From contig NZ_FNDT01000004.1 of assembly GCF_900099735.1 (NCBI RefSeq), positions 1 through 64,000 of the forward strand: a stretch of 64,000 nt of DNA, given 5' to 3'. This DNA is from Arthrobacter subterraneus. Its GTDB lineage: Bacteria > Actinomycetota > Actinomycetes > Actinomycetales > Micrococcaceae. The notes below the pieces were generated by a model. It was not told the origin of the DNA. It saw nothing but the letters and a program-made list of their open reading frames with translations, and made no database searches. Within the stretch, counting starts at the first letter, position 1; each line of letters opens with the position of its first letter. The position numbers were made by a program, and so were the translations under genes. Shown here in pieces: positions 10,849-25,718 of the stretch.

Positions 10849-12051
10849 TTAGCTTCCCGCGCGCTGATCGCGGCCGGAGGCCACCTTGGAGGACAGGCCG
10901 AAGATTTCGATGAACCCGCGCGCCATGGACTGGTCGAAGGTGTCACCGGTGTCGTAGGTGGCCAGGTTGAAGTCATACAGCCCGACGTCGGAGCGGCGGC
11001 CTGTGACGGTGGCGCGTCCGCCGTGGAGTTCCATGCGGACCTCCCCGGTGACGTACCGCTGGGTGTCGTCGATGAAGGTTTCCAGTGAACGCTTCAGCGG
11101 CGAGAACCACTGGCCGTCATACACCAGCTCGGTCCAGCGCTGGTCCACGGTCTTCTTGAACCGGGCCTGCTCGCGCTCCACGGTGACGTTCTCCAGCTCG
11201 CGGTGGGCGGTGATCAGCGCCATGGCACCCGGTGCCTCGTAGATTTCGCGGCTCTTGATGCCCACCAGGCGGTCCTCGACGATGTCGATGCGGCCCACAC
11301 CCTGTGCGCCGGCGCGGCGGTTCAGTTCCTCGATGGCCTGCAGCGGGGTGACGGCGTGCCCGTCGATGGCCACCGGGATGCCCTGCTTGAAGGTGATGAC
11401 AACTTCATCGGGTGCCGGGGAGAATTCAGGGGAATCGGTGTAGTCGTAGACGTCCTTGGTGGGGCCGTTCCAGATGTCCTCGAGGAACCCGGTCTCGACG
11501 GCGCGTCCCCACACGTTCTGGTCGATGGAGAACGGGTTCTTCTTGGTGGTCTCGATAGGCAGTCCCTTTTCCTCGGCGAAGGCAATGGCCTTGTCGCGGG
11601 TGAGGGCCAGGTCGCGGACCGGGGCGATGCACTTCAGGTCCGGGCCGAGGGTCTGGATGCCGACCTCGAACCGGACCTGGTCGTTGCCCTTGCCGGTGCA
11701 GCCGTGGGCCACGGTGGTGGCGTTGAACTCGCGGGCCGCGGCGACGAGGTGCTTGACGATGACGGGGCGGGAGATCGCCGAGACCAGGGGGTAGGCGTCC
11801 ATGTACAGCGCGTTGGCCCGCAGCGTGGGCATGCAGTATTCATTGGCGAACTCATCGCGGGCGTCAGCCACGTAGGCCTCGACGGCACCGCAGCCCAGTG
11901 CGCGCTGGCGGATGGTTTCGAGGGATTCACCGCCCTGTCCGACGTCGACGGCGACAGCCACCACTTCAGCTCCGGTTGCTTCGGCGATCCAGCCGATGGC
12001 CACCGACGTATCCAGTCCGCCTGAGTAGGCAAGGACAATGCGTTCAGTCAC
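10849..12051 (-). CDS. argG: Argininosuccinate synthase
   Basis: Joins citrulline and aspartate using ATP. The 400-residue protein has the PP-loop SGGLDTS at residues 10-16, followed by the mid-protein ATP/citrulline region [16 protein letters not shown]. The open frame extends 49 codons upstream, but the GTG at 12051 is preceded by AGAGGAG at a suitable distance and gives the usual N-terminus [12 protein letters not shown], so this start is preferred. A 55-nt A/T-richer gap separates it from argR, the largest gap within the downstream half of the operon. Confidence 0.96.
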   Translation of the reverse strand: MTERIVLAYSGGLDTSVAIGWIAEATGAEVVAVAVDVGQGGESLETIRQRALGCGAVEAYVADARDEFANEYCMPTLRANALYMDAYPLVSAISRPVIVKHLVAAAREFNATTVAHGCTGKGNDQVRFEVGIQTLGPDLKCIAPVRDLALTRDKAIAFAEEKGLPIETTKKNPFSIDQNVWGRAVETGFLEDIWNGPTKDVYDYTDSPEFSPAPDEVVITFKQGIPVAIDGHAVTPLQAIEELNRRAGAQGVGRIDIVEDRLVGIKSREIYEAPGAMALITAHRELENVTVEREQARFKKTVDQRWTELVYDGQWFSPLKRSLETFIDDTQRYVTGEVRMELHGGRATVTGRRSDVGLYDFNLATYDTGDTFDQSMARGFIEIFGLSSKVASGRDQRAGS

Positions 12052-12106
12052 TTCTGTAGCTCCTCTGTGTTGTGGGATGTTCGGTGGTTGTGTGGAAGTT
12101 GTTTTT

Positions 12107-14905
<2,799 letters not shown>

Positions 14906-14909
<4 letters not shown>

Positions 14910-15817
14910 GCCGCATCGTCCTCGTCCGGCACTACCTGCGTGCCTATTCCGGCTGTGGTGAAGATTTCGAGCAGCATCGAGTGCGGCAGCCGCCCGTCGA
15001 CAATGTGGGCACGCTCCACTCCCCCGTCCACGGCCTTGAGGCAGGCGGTCATCTTCGGGATCATCCCCGATTCGAGGGCGGGCAGGAGTCCGCGCAGCTC
15101 GGTGGCCGTCAGCGAGGAGATGAGGCTCGTGCGGTCGGGCCAGTTCGAGTAGAGGCCTTCGACGTCGGTCAGGATGACGAGCTTCGATGCTCCGAGCGCC
15201 TCGGCAAGCGAGGCGGCGGCGGTGTCGGCGTTGACGTTGAGGACCTGCCCGGTGCCGTTGCCGGCGTCATCGATCTCGGGGGCGACCGTGGAAATGACGG
15301 GGATGCGTCCGGCTTCGAGGATGTCAAGGATGGCGGCCGGGTTCACGCCGACCACCTCACCGACCAGGCCGAGGTCCACTTCCTCGCCGTCCACGACGGT
15401 GCCTGTCCGGATAGCCCGGAGCAGCGCGCCGTCTTCACCGGAAAGACCGACGGCGTACGGACCGTGTGAATTGATCAGGCCGACGAGTTCCCTGCCCACC
15501 TGCCCGGTGAGGACCATCCGCACCACGTCCATCGCCTCCGGGGTGGTGACCCGCAGCCCGCCCTTGAACTCGGATGTGATCCCGAGCCGGTCAAGCATGC
15601 TATTGATCTGCGGACCGCCGCCGTGGACCACAACGGGATGGATTCCGGCGTGGTGGAGGAAGACGATGTCCTCGGCGAAGGCGCGGCGGAGGTCATCATT
15701 GACCATGGCGTTGCCGCCGTACTTGATCACCATGGTGGTGCCGGCGAACTGCTGGATCCAGGGCAGCGCCTCGATCAGGGTTGCCGCCTTGTCCTGCGCG
15801 GCGTTGAGAGTGTTCAT
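14906..15817 (-). CDS. argB: Acetylglutamate kinase
   Basis: Phosphorylates N-acetylglutamate, usually the feedback-controlled step. The 303-residue form starting at ATG 15817 has GAAGGA just upstream; the open frame extends 28 codons further but lacks conservation. The amino-acid-kinase motifs VIKYGGNAM near residue 34 and VHGGGPQIN near 70 are present, as is the nucleotide site near the C-terminus. Ends in the ATGA overlap with argD. Arginine sensitivity cannot be read from this inspection. Confidence 0.95.
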
Positions 15818-15851
15818 GGTGTCCTTCGACGCGGTGTTCCGGGCAGGAGCG

Positions 15852-18100
<2,249 letters not shown>

Positions 18101-18180
18101 ATTTGCCGGGCGGGAATGAGTATCCTGCAGGTCCGGTTGGTTCGAGATACGAGCATACGCAACGAGAAGGAGCGCACACC

Positions 18181-19146
18181 ATGCCCATTGCCATCGCCGC
18201 TGAACAGGCCGGAGGGCCGGAGGTCCTGAAACCCGTCACCCTGGACCGCCCCACACCGACCGGCACGCAGTTGCTCGTGAAGGTGGCGGCCGTGGGGGTG
18301 AACTTCATCGAAACCTACCAGCGGTCCGGGATCTACCAGGTCGAGTACCCGTTCATTCCGGGCGGGGAAGCCGCGGGCGAGGTTATTGAAGTGGGGAGCA
18401 AAGCGGAGGGGTTCGCCGTGGGGGACCGCGTTGCCTTCGCCGAAGGAGCGCGCTCCTATGCCGAATACACCCTCGTGGAGGCGGAGAAGGCCCTGCCGGT
18501 GCCCGACGGCGTGGATCTGGAGACGGCCGCGGCGGTTCCCCTTCAGGGTATGACGGCGCACTACCTCGTCAACTCCACCTACCCTGTCCAGGCCGGCGAG
18601 ACGGTGCTCACGCACGCCGGCGCCGGGGGCACCGGGCTTCTGCTGACCCAACTGCTCAAGGCCAAGGGGGCCCGGGTCATCACCACCGTCTCCACGGATG
18701 AAAAGGAAGCGCTCGCGCGGGAGGCAGGAGCCGACGTCGTACTCCGCTATGAAGGCTTTCCGGAACGGGTGCGGGAACTGACCAACGGGGCCGGTGTGGA
18801 CGTGGTCTATGACGGCGTCGGCAAGGCGACCTTCGACGGCTCGCTGGAGTCCCTGAAGGTGCGCGGCATGCTGGTGCTGTTCGGGGCGGCATCCGGTCCG
18901 GTGCCCGATTTCAACCTGCAGCGGCTGAACAGCTCCGGCGCCCTGTACGTGACCCGCCCCAGCCTGGCGTTCTACCTGCGGTCTGCCGAGGAACGCCGCT
19001 GGCGTTCAGGCGAGGTGTTCGGGGCGGTGGCGGACGGTTCCCTGAAGGTGCGGATCGGCGCCCGCTACGCTCTCAGCGAGGCGGCCCAGGCTCATGAGGA
19101 CCTTCAGGCACGCAGGACCACCGGGAAGATCCTCCTCGTCCCCTGA
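18181..19146 (+). CDS. Zinc-independent quinone oxidoreductase (MDR superfamily)
   Basis: A 321-residue medium-chain dehydrogenase/reductase resembling NADPH:quinone oxidoreductase (Qor). Visible marks are GVNFIETYQRSGIY near residue 40, GGEAAGEVIEVG, and the nucleotide-binding HAGAGGTGLLLTQL near 144. It lacks the zinc cysteine cluster of alcohol dehydrogenases. The ATG at 18181 has AGAAGGAG upstream; the open frame extends back over the arg promoter but is not coding there. Divergent from argC and followed by a long palindrome. Confidence 0.9.
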   Translation: MPIAIAAEQAGGPEVLKPVTLDRPTPTGTQLLVKVAAVGVNFIETYQRSGIYQVEYPFIPGGEAAGEVIEVGSKAEGFAVGDRVAFAEGARSYAEYTLVEAEKALPVPDGVDLETAAAVPLQGMTAHYLVNSTYPVQAGETVLTHAGAGGTGLLLTQLLKAKGARVITTVSTDEKEALAREAGADVVLRYEGFPERVRELTNGAGVDVVYDGVGKATFDGSLESLKVRGMLVLFGAASGPVPDFNLQRLNSSGALYVTRPSLAFYLRSAEERRWRSGEVFGAVADGSLKVRIGARYALSEAAQAHEDLQARRTTGKILLVP

Positions 19147-19167
19147 GGCGCCTGGCCCTTCCGCCCG

Positions 19168-19233
19168 GCGTTGAGTTGTCAGGACACACCCCTTTTGAGG
19201 TTCCTTTAACGGCGTGTCCTGCCAACTCAACGC
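19168..19233. repeat. Long palindrome (20-bp arms, 26-nt loop) between convergent genes
   Basis: Arms 19168-19187 (GCGTTGAGTTGTCAGGACAC) and 19214-19233 pair with a single mismatch (T179 against C222). It fills the gap between the ends of the quinone oxidoreductase and pheT genes. It could act as a terminator for both, but no T-tract follows either arm, and the arms are far longer and less G/C-biased than needed. It may instead be a dispersed palindromic element. Confidence 0.7.
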
Positions 19234-19241
19234 GGGGTGGG

Positions 19242-21779
19242 TCAGCGCTGGACGGCTCCGTGGCGTTCGGCCGCCAGGTGCACGGCCTGGTCGCGGGCAG
19301 CGCTGGCCTCATCGGCTGTCAGGGTGCGGTCGGTGGCCCGGAATCGCAGCCCGAACGCGAGCGACTTCTTCCCCTCGCCGATCCCCTGCCCGGAGTAGAC
19401 GTCGAACAGGTGTACCTCTTCGAGCAGCTCGCCGGCGCCCTCGCGCAGGGTCGCGAGGACCGTGTCCGCGGGCAGTGCGGCGTCCACCACGAGGGCAACG
19501 TCCTGGGTGGTGGCCGGGAATGTTGACAGGTGCCGTGCCACGATCACATCGGGTGCGGCCTCGAACAGCAGGTCGGCGTTGATTTCCAGTGCGACGGTGC
19601 GCGGCGGGAGGTCCTGGGCCGCGAGGAGTTTAGGATGCAGTTCGCCCGCATAACCGAGCACCTCGCCGCTGCGCAGGCTGACGCGGGCCGTACGGCCGGG
19701 GTGGAACGCCCGGTGCTCACCCTGGTCAACCACGAGGTCCACACCGACCACGTCCGCCATGAGACGGATGGTGTCCAGCGCATCCGCCCAGTCCCAGGCG
19801 CGCGGGGTGTGGCCGGCGGCCGCCGGTGAGTCCTTGCCGAGGAACACCGCAGCGATGGTCAGCGGCTGCAGGGGCAGCCCGCCATACAGGTTCTCCAGCG
19901 TCTCCTCGTCAGGCAGCGCGCCGAGCGGCGGGATAGATTCGGTGCCGAGTCTCTCCTGCGGGAGGAAGACCAGCCCGGCCTCGAAGAGTGCCAGGTCCCG
20001 GAAACCACGGGAGGAGTTGCGCTTGGCCACCTCGATCAGGCCCGGGAGGATTGACCGCCGCAGGTAGCTGAACTCGGCGCTCAGCGGATTGGCCAGCTTC
20101 ACAGCTGGCCCGGTTCCTTCGGCCGCGCCGAACGTGTCATTGGCGTCCTGCGACACGAAGGGGTAGGACAGCACCTCGGTGAGGCCGGAGTCCGCGAGCG
20201 CGGCGAGAACACGGCGCCGCTGCTGCTGGGTGCGGGTCAGGCCACGGCCGGGAGGCGCCACCGGAAGGCGCGACGGAATCTGGTCGTAGCCGACCAGCCG
20301 CGCGATTTCCTCGGCGAGGTCGTCCTTGATGGTGAGGTCCTGACGCCAGCTTGGCGCTGTGACCCGCCAACCGCCGTCGTACTTCATCACCTCGGCACCA
20401 AGGTCCGTAAGTGCACCTTCAACCTGCTCGGGCTCGAAGTCAATGCCGATGCGCTCGGAGGCGTAGCCGGCGGGCAGCTCGATCAGGACCGGTTCCGGCG
20501 CCGCACCGACGTCGGTGGCCGAGGCATCGGCCGTGCCGCCGGCGAGCTTCACCAGCAGGTCAACCACCCGCTGCGCCGCGACGTCCGCCACATGCCAGTC
20601 AACGCCGCGCTCAAAGCGCTTGGACGCCTCGGAGGGCAGCTTGTGGCGGCGGCGGGCCCGTGCGATGGATACCTCGTCGAAGTGCGCCGATTCCACCAGG
20701 ACATCCGTGGTGGCATCCGAGACCTCGGTGGCGGCGCCGCCCATCACGCCCGCAATGCCTATGGCACCGGAGCCGTCGGTGATCAGGAGGTCTTCGGGAT
20801 GCAGCTTGCGCTTGCGGTCATCGAGAGTCACGATCAGCTCGCCGGGGTTCGCCCGGCGCACCACGATGTCTCCGGTCAGCTTGGCGACGTCATAGCAGTG
20901 CGTGGGCTGCCCGAGCTCAAGCATGACGTAGTTGGAGATGTCCACCGGCAGGGAGATCGAACGGATTCCGGCCAGCCGCAGCCGGGACACCATCCACTGC
21001 GGCGTCGGCCGCGTGGCATCCACGCCGCGCACCACGCGCGCCACGAAACGGTCGCAGCCGTCATTTCCGTAGATAGGCGCCTGATCCTCCAGTCGCACCG
21101 GGTAGCCTGCGCCGTCTGCGGAATCAACGACGACGGCGGCAGCCGGGTCGGTGAATGCGGAACCGGTGGCGTGGGCATACTCGCGCGCGATCCCGCGAAT
21201 GGAGAAGCAGTAGCTGCGGTCGGGAGTCACGTTGATCTCGGCGGCCTGATCATAGAGACCGAGCAGCTCCATGGCATCGGAACCCACCTCGGGATCCAGG
21301 CCCAGGGTGGACAGCACCAGGATCCCGTCGTGGTCGTCTCCGATACCGAGCTCACGGACGGAGGCGATCATGCCGGCGGAAACATGGCCATAGGTCTTGC
21401 GGGCCGCGATGCGGAAGTCTCCTGGAAGCACAGCTCCCGGAAGGGTGACCACCACCTTGTCCCCCTCGGCGAAGTTGTGCGCACCGCACACAATTCCCTG
21501 AACGCCCGAGGGGTCGATGCCGTCAGCGGTGAGGGTCTGCTCAGCGCCTTCGGGGACCACGCGGACCTGGCACCAGTTGATGGTCTTGCCGTTGCTCTGC
21601 GGTTCCTTCTCGATGGAGAGAACCTGGCCGACGACGATGGGCCCGGAGAGTGCGTCGGTGGGACGGTGGACGGCCTCTTCCTCCAGGCCCACCTTCACGA
21701 GTTCGGCCATGACGTCTTCGGCCGTCGATTCGGCAGGAACCTGGGCGTACTCACGCAGCCAGGACAGTGGAATTCGCAT
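19242..21779 (-). CDS. pheT: Phenylalanyl-tRNA synthetase beta subunit
   Basis: Large subunit of the alpha2-beta2 PheRS. The 845-residue protein starts MRIPLSWLREY, has an EMAP-like tRNA-binding domain (about 45-155), the B3/B4 editing domain (about 215-400, with RFERGVDWH near the end), B5 (about 415-490) and a C-terminal anticodon-binding FDX-ACB domain (about 750-845, with FPATTQDVALV). It begins 2 nt after the pheS stop, so the subunits are co-translated in stoichiometric order. Confidence 0.97.
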   Translation of the reverse strand: MRIPLSWLREYAQVPAESTAEDVMAELVKVGLEEEAVHRPTDALSGPIVVGQVLSIEKEPQSNGKTINWCQVRVVPEGAEQTLTADGIDPSGVQGIVCGAHNFAEGDKVVVTLPGAVLPGDFRIAARKTYGHVSAGMIASVRELGIGDDHDGILVLSTLGLDPEVGSDAMELLGLYDQAAEINVTPDRSYCFSIRGIAREYAHATGSAFTDPAAAVVVDSADGAGYPVRLEDQAPIYGNDGCDRFVARVVRGVDATRPTPQWMVSRLRLAGIRSISLPVDISNYVMLELGQPTHCYDVAKLTGDIVVRRANPGELIVTLDDRKRKLHPEDLLITDGSGAIGIAGVMGGAATEVSDATTDVLVESAHFDEVSIARARRRHKLPSEASKRFERGVDWHVADVAAQRVVDLLVKLAGGTADASATDVGAAPEPVLIELPAGYASERIGIDFEPEQVEGALTDLGAEVMKYDGGWRVTAPSWRQDLTIKDDLAEEIARLVGYDQIPSRLPVAPPGRGLTRTQQQRRRVLAALADSGLTEVLSYPFVSQDANDTFGAAEGTGPAVKLANPLSAEFSYLRRSILPGLIEVAKRNSSRGFRDLALFEAGLVFLPQERLGTESIPPLGALPDEETLENLYGGLPLQPLTIAAVFLGKDSPAAAGHTPRAWDWADALDTIRLMADVVGVDLVVDQGEHRAFHPGRTARVSLRSGEVLGYAGELHPKLLAAQDLPPRTVALEINADLLFEAAPDVIVARHLSTFPATTQDVALVVDAALPADTVLATLREGAGELLEEVHLFDVYSGQGIGEGKKSLAFGLRFRATDRTLTADEASAARDQAVHLAAERHGAVQR

Positions 21780-21781
21780 GG

Positions 21782-22963
<1,182 letters not shown>

Positions 22964-22991
22964 CTAAGGGACCGCGGGCCGGTATTACTCA

Positions 22992-22997
22992 TAGACT
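22992..22997 (+). promoter_or_regulatory. -10 box TAGACT for a leaderless transcript
   Basis: TAGACT ends exactly 6 nt before the ATG at 23004, and no Shine-Dalgarno is present, so transcription probably begins at the start codon. No good -35 is visible. Confidence 0.5.
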
Positions 22998-23003
22998 GGC
23001 GCC

Positions 23004-23537
23004 ATGAACAGCCGCGACCGACTGCGCTCCGCACTCAACTGGGTGAACGGGTCAACGCTGCTCGGGCTGGCACTCGCGAAGCTGGCGGGCTGTGAGATCC
23101 GGCCGGCGCCCCGCGGCCTTCTCTTTGCACACGGCTACTCCCCCGGTCTTCCGAAGGCTTCCGCGTTCACGGTGGGTAACGTTGTGCTGTTCCGTGCGGG
23201 GCATGCCGAGGTTGCCCGGCGACCCAGCCTGGTGGCGCACGAGGCACGGCACAGCGCCCAGTACGCCCTGTGTTTCGGCGTGCCGTTCTTCCCCGCCTAT
23301 TTCTTCTTCGCCGGGTTGTCCTGGCTCCTCACGGGCGACCCCGCTTCACGGAATCCCTTCGAGCGTGCCGCCGGGCTGCAGGCGGGCGGCTACACCGAAC
23401 GCCCGGTGCGGCCGGCGCTCCGCCGGGTGCTACGGCGCAGGGTCCTGCGACGCGTTAGTGTTCCGCGCCGCATTAGTGTTCCGCACCGGCCGGCACCCGG
23501 GCGTCAGCCCCGGCCACCGCGCTTGCCCGGGCAATGA
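23004..23537 (+). CDS. Conserved small protein with an HExxH-like motif, function unknown
   Basis: A 177-residue protein not assigned to a named family here. It has a central AHEARHSAQYA motif (HExxH, residues about 74-78, the zinc-peptidase pattern), followed by a hydrophobic FFPAYFFFAGLSWLL segment (about 88-103) and the block GDPASRNPFERAAG. The last 40 residues are Arg/Pro-rich low complexity and overlap the 3' end of pcp by 65 bp. The motif suggests a membrane-associated metalloprotein, but no activity can be claimed. The conserved part probably ends near residue 135; the tail may be extra. Confidence 0.7.
   Translation: MNSRDRLRSALNWVNGSTLLGLALAKLAGCEIRPAPRGLLFAHGYSPGLPKASAFTVGNVVLFRAGHAEVARRPSLVAHEARHSAQYALCFGVPFFPAYFFFAGLSWLLTGDPASRNPFERAAGLQAGGYTERPVRPALRRVLRRRVLRRVSVPRRISVPHRPAPGRQPRPPRLPGQ
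23455..23484. repeat. 12-bp direct repeat at overlapping gene ends
   Basis: TTAGTGTTCCGC occurs at 23455-23466 and again at 23473-23484, an 18-bp period. It spans the stop codon of pcp on the minus strand and the Arg/Pro-rich tail of the opposite gene, so a local duplication seems to have extended one or both ends. Confidence 0.75.
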
Positions 23538-24114
23538 TCACCAGCGCCGCGGCCATCTCCCCGACCGGCAGCCCGGGCGCCTGGTGGGCCTCAGCCTGCG
23601 GAGTCGAGAAGGGCACGTGGATGAACCCGCCGCGGGCCGCAGAGCCGGCGCGCGCCAACAGGTCCATCAGCCCGTAGAACACGTGATTGCACACGTAGGT
23701 CCCGGCGGTCTGGGAGACGGCAGCCGGCAGGCCCGCGTCGGCGAGCGCCTGGAGGCTCCGTTTGAGCGGAAGGGTGCTGAAGTACGCGGCGGGCCCGCCG
23801 GCGCGCACCGGTTCATCGACGGGCTGGTTCCCGGCGTTGTCCGGAATGCGGGCATCGTCAACGTTGATCGCGACCCGCTCCAGCGAGATCGCCGGGCGTC
23901 CGCCTGCCTGGCCGACGCAGAGCACCAGGGAAGGATTGTGGGCGCGGACCGCCTCGGCCAGGACCTGCAGGCTGTCGCCGAAGACGCAGGGCAGCTGGAC
24001 GGCTGCCGCCGGTTCCCCGTCAGCCGTCAGCCGGGCTGCGGCCAGCTGCGCCGCCTCCCACGATGGATTGACGGTTTCGCCGCCGAAAGGCTCGAACCCG
24101 GTGAGCAGAATCAT
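23473..24114 (-). CDS. pcp: Pyroglutamyl-peptidase I
   Basis: Cysteine peptidase (family C15) that removes N-terminal pyroglutamate from peptides. The 213-residue protein begins MILLTGFEPFGG, has the catalytic glutamate region SLERVAINVDDARIPDN near 77-93, the catalytic cysteine in AGTYVCNHVFYG near residue 143 and the histidine in GFIHVPF near 167. Length matches bacterial Pcp. Stands alone between two divergent/convergent neighbours. Confidence 0.94.
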   Translation of the reverse strand: MILLTGFEPFGGETVNPSWEAAQLAAARLTADGEPAAAVQLPCVFGDSLQVLAEAVRAHNPSLVLCVGQAGGRPAISLERVAINVDDARIPDNAGNQPVDEPVRAGGPAAYFSTLPLKRSLQALADAGLPAAVSQTAGTYVCNHVFYGLMDLLARAGSAARGGFIHVPFSTPQAEAHQAPGLPVGEMAAALVIIARASAVAGADARVPAGAEH

Positions 24115-24152
24115 TCCCCCAGATTAGCGGTGCGCCGTCACGGACAGTGAAT

Positions 24153-24168
24153 GGGAACACATGTTCTA
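24153..24168 (+). promoter_or_regulatory. SOS box (LexA site) before radical SAM gene
   Basis: GGGAACACATGTTCTA contains GAAC-ACAT-GTTC (24155-24166), the core of the actinobacterial LexA site TCGAAC-N4-GTTCGA. It overlaps the likely -10 region (TAATAA at 24167-24172) just ahead of the start at 24177, where LexA binding would block transcription. Confidence 0.75.
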
Positions 24169-24176
24169 ATAAATAC

Positions 24177-25229
24177 ATGCGGTGGGACGGACAAAAGATG
24201 ACGACGACGGCACGCACCCTGAGTGAACCGGAGCCGCTGGTACCCCTTGCCGGGCTGGTGCGGTCCGTCCAAACACCCGACTTCGCGGGGATCACATTCC
24301 ACGAGGTACTGGCCAAGTCGGCGCTCAACCGGGTTCCGAAAACCTCCGGGATGCCGTTCTCCTGGACGGTGAATCCGTACCGGGGATGCTCACACGCGTG
24401 CGTGTACTGCTTCGCCCGGAAGACGCACAGCTACCTGAACCTCGACACCGGGCTGGACTTCGATTCGCAGGTGGTCGTGAAGACCAACGTCGGTGACGTA
24501 CTCGGGCGTGAAGTGTCCAAGGCGTCCTGGGCCAGGGAACACGTGGCCATGGGCACCAACACCGACCCGTACCAGCGGGCCGAGGGCAGGTACCGGCTGA
24601 TGCCGGACATCATCCGCGCACTGGCTGACAGCGGAACACCGTTTTCCATCCTCACCAAGGGAACGCTTCTCAGCCGGGACATTCCGCTGCTCAAGCGGGC
24701 AGGCACGCAGGTCAGTGTCGGCATGGGCATCTCGCTTGCCGTCCTGGACCCGGATCTGGCACACGCGGTGGAACCCGGCACACCGACTCCCCGTGCACGC
24801 GTGGACCTCATTACGCGGTTGCGGAACGCCGGGTTGCCCTGCGGGGTGATGGCAATGCCCATCCTGCCGTGGCTGACTGACAGTGATGAAGCGCTGGATG
24901 CGCTTTTCGGTGCTCTCGCCGCCGCCGGGGCAACGGGCGTGTCCGCCGGAGCGCTGCACCTGCGGCCCGGTGCCCGTGAGTGGTACCTGGAGTGGCTCGC
25001 GAAGACGCACCCCACGCTCATTGGCCGCTACCGGCGTCTCTATCGCGGCGGCACGTACGCCTCGTCCGAGTACCGCGCGTGGCTGTCGGAGCGTGTGCGG
25101 GTGCACCGGCGTCGTCATGGGTTGTCCGCAGGCGCACGCTTCTTCAGGGAGGATGCGGGCGCTCCCGGAACCGCACGCCCGGATCAGCGGACCGTTCCGG
25201 AAGCGGTCACCGAGCCCACACTCTTTTAG
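24177..25229 (+). CDS. Radical SAM protein, Rv2578c/SplB-like
   Basis: A 350-residue radical SAM enzyme with the cluster motif CSHACVYC (Cys71, Cys75, Cys78) and the downstream VAMGTNTDPYQRAEG segment seen in the mycobacterial Rv2578c and distantly in spore photoproduct lyases. The reaction is unknown. The ATG at 24177 begins MRWDGQ, typical of the family, and lies 10 nt after a LexA box with no Shine-Dalgarno, so a DNA-damage-related role is inferred. Ends overlapping the convergent Nudix gene by 4 bp. Confidence 0.85.
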   Translation: MRWDGQKMTTTARTLSEPEPLVPLAGLVRSVQTPDFAGITFHEVLAKSALNRVPKTSGMPFSWTVNPYRGCSHACVYCFARKTHSYLNLDTGLDFDSQVVVKTNVGDVLGREVSKASWAREHVAMGTNTDPYQRAEGRYRLMPDIIRALADSGTPFSILTKGTLLSRDIPLLKRAGTQVSVGMGISLAVLDPDLAHAVEPGTPTPRARVDLITRLRNAGLPCGVMAMPILPWLTDSDEALDALFGALAAAGATGVSAGALHLRPGAREWYLEWLAKTHPTLIGRYRRLYRGGTYASSEYRAWLSERVRVHRRRHGLSAGARFFREDAGAPGTARPDQRTVPEAVTEPTLF

Positions 25230-25687
25230 TCCCTCGCCTCGGAGAGGTCCCCGACCGGGACGATCATCTCGAGCAGCGCATCCACGATCGGGCGGTCCGC
25301 GGGAATCCAGGGCAGCTCCGTCAGCTCGCCGGTGTCCTTGAGATCCACCCAGCGAAGTTCATCATGATCCTGCAGCGCGGCAGGCACGCCCGCGGTGATG
25401 ACGGCCAGCCAGACCCGCATGACGGCAGAATCATTGAGCGGCCAGCCCTCCGGGTCCGGCCCCTCAAGCTCAGCGCCTACCTGCACGTCCACGCCCAGTT
25501 CCTCGCGAACTTCACGCTGGAGCGCCTCGATGTCGTCCTCGTCGGGCTCCACCTTGCCGCCAGGAAACTCCCATTGCCCCGCGAACTGTTCGGGAGCGGT
25601 GCGCCGGGCAGCGAGCAGCCTGGCGGGTGCGGCGAGGGAATCCACAATGGCGGCGCCGACAATCTGTTTGCGCTGGGTATCGGTCAT
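25226..25687 (-). CDS. Nudix hydrolase, MutT-like
   Basis: A 153-residue (d)NTP pyrophosphohydrolase-type protein. The Nudix box runs from about residue 44 to 66, with GKVEPDE then REVREELG, preceded by QWEFPGG, the pattern of MutT/8-oxo-dGTP diphosphatases. The QWEFPGGK context favours sanitising oxidised nucleotides, but substrate cannot be fixed. It starts divergent from nothing nearby and follows the FG-GAP gene region; the 3' end overlaps the radical SAM stop. Confidence 0.88.
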   Translation of the reverse strand: MTDTQRKQIVGAAIVDSLAAPARLLAARRTAPEQFAGQWEFPGGKVEPDEDDIEALQREVREELGVDVQVGAELEGPDPEGWPLNDSAVMRVWLAVITAGVPAALQDHDELRWVDLKDTGELTELPWIPADRPIVDALLEMIVPVGDLSEARD

Positions 25688-25718
25688 CCCGCCAGTCTAG
25701 GTGCCGCGCAGCGCCTGG

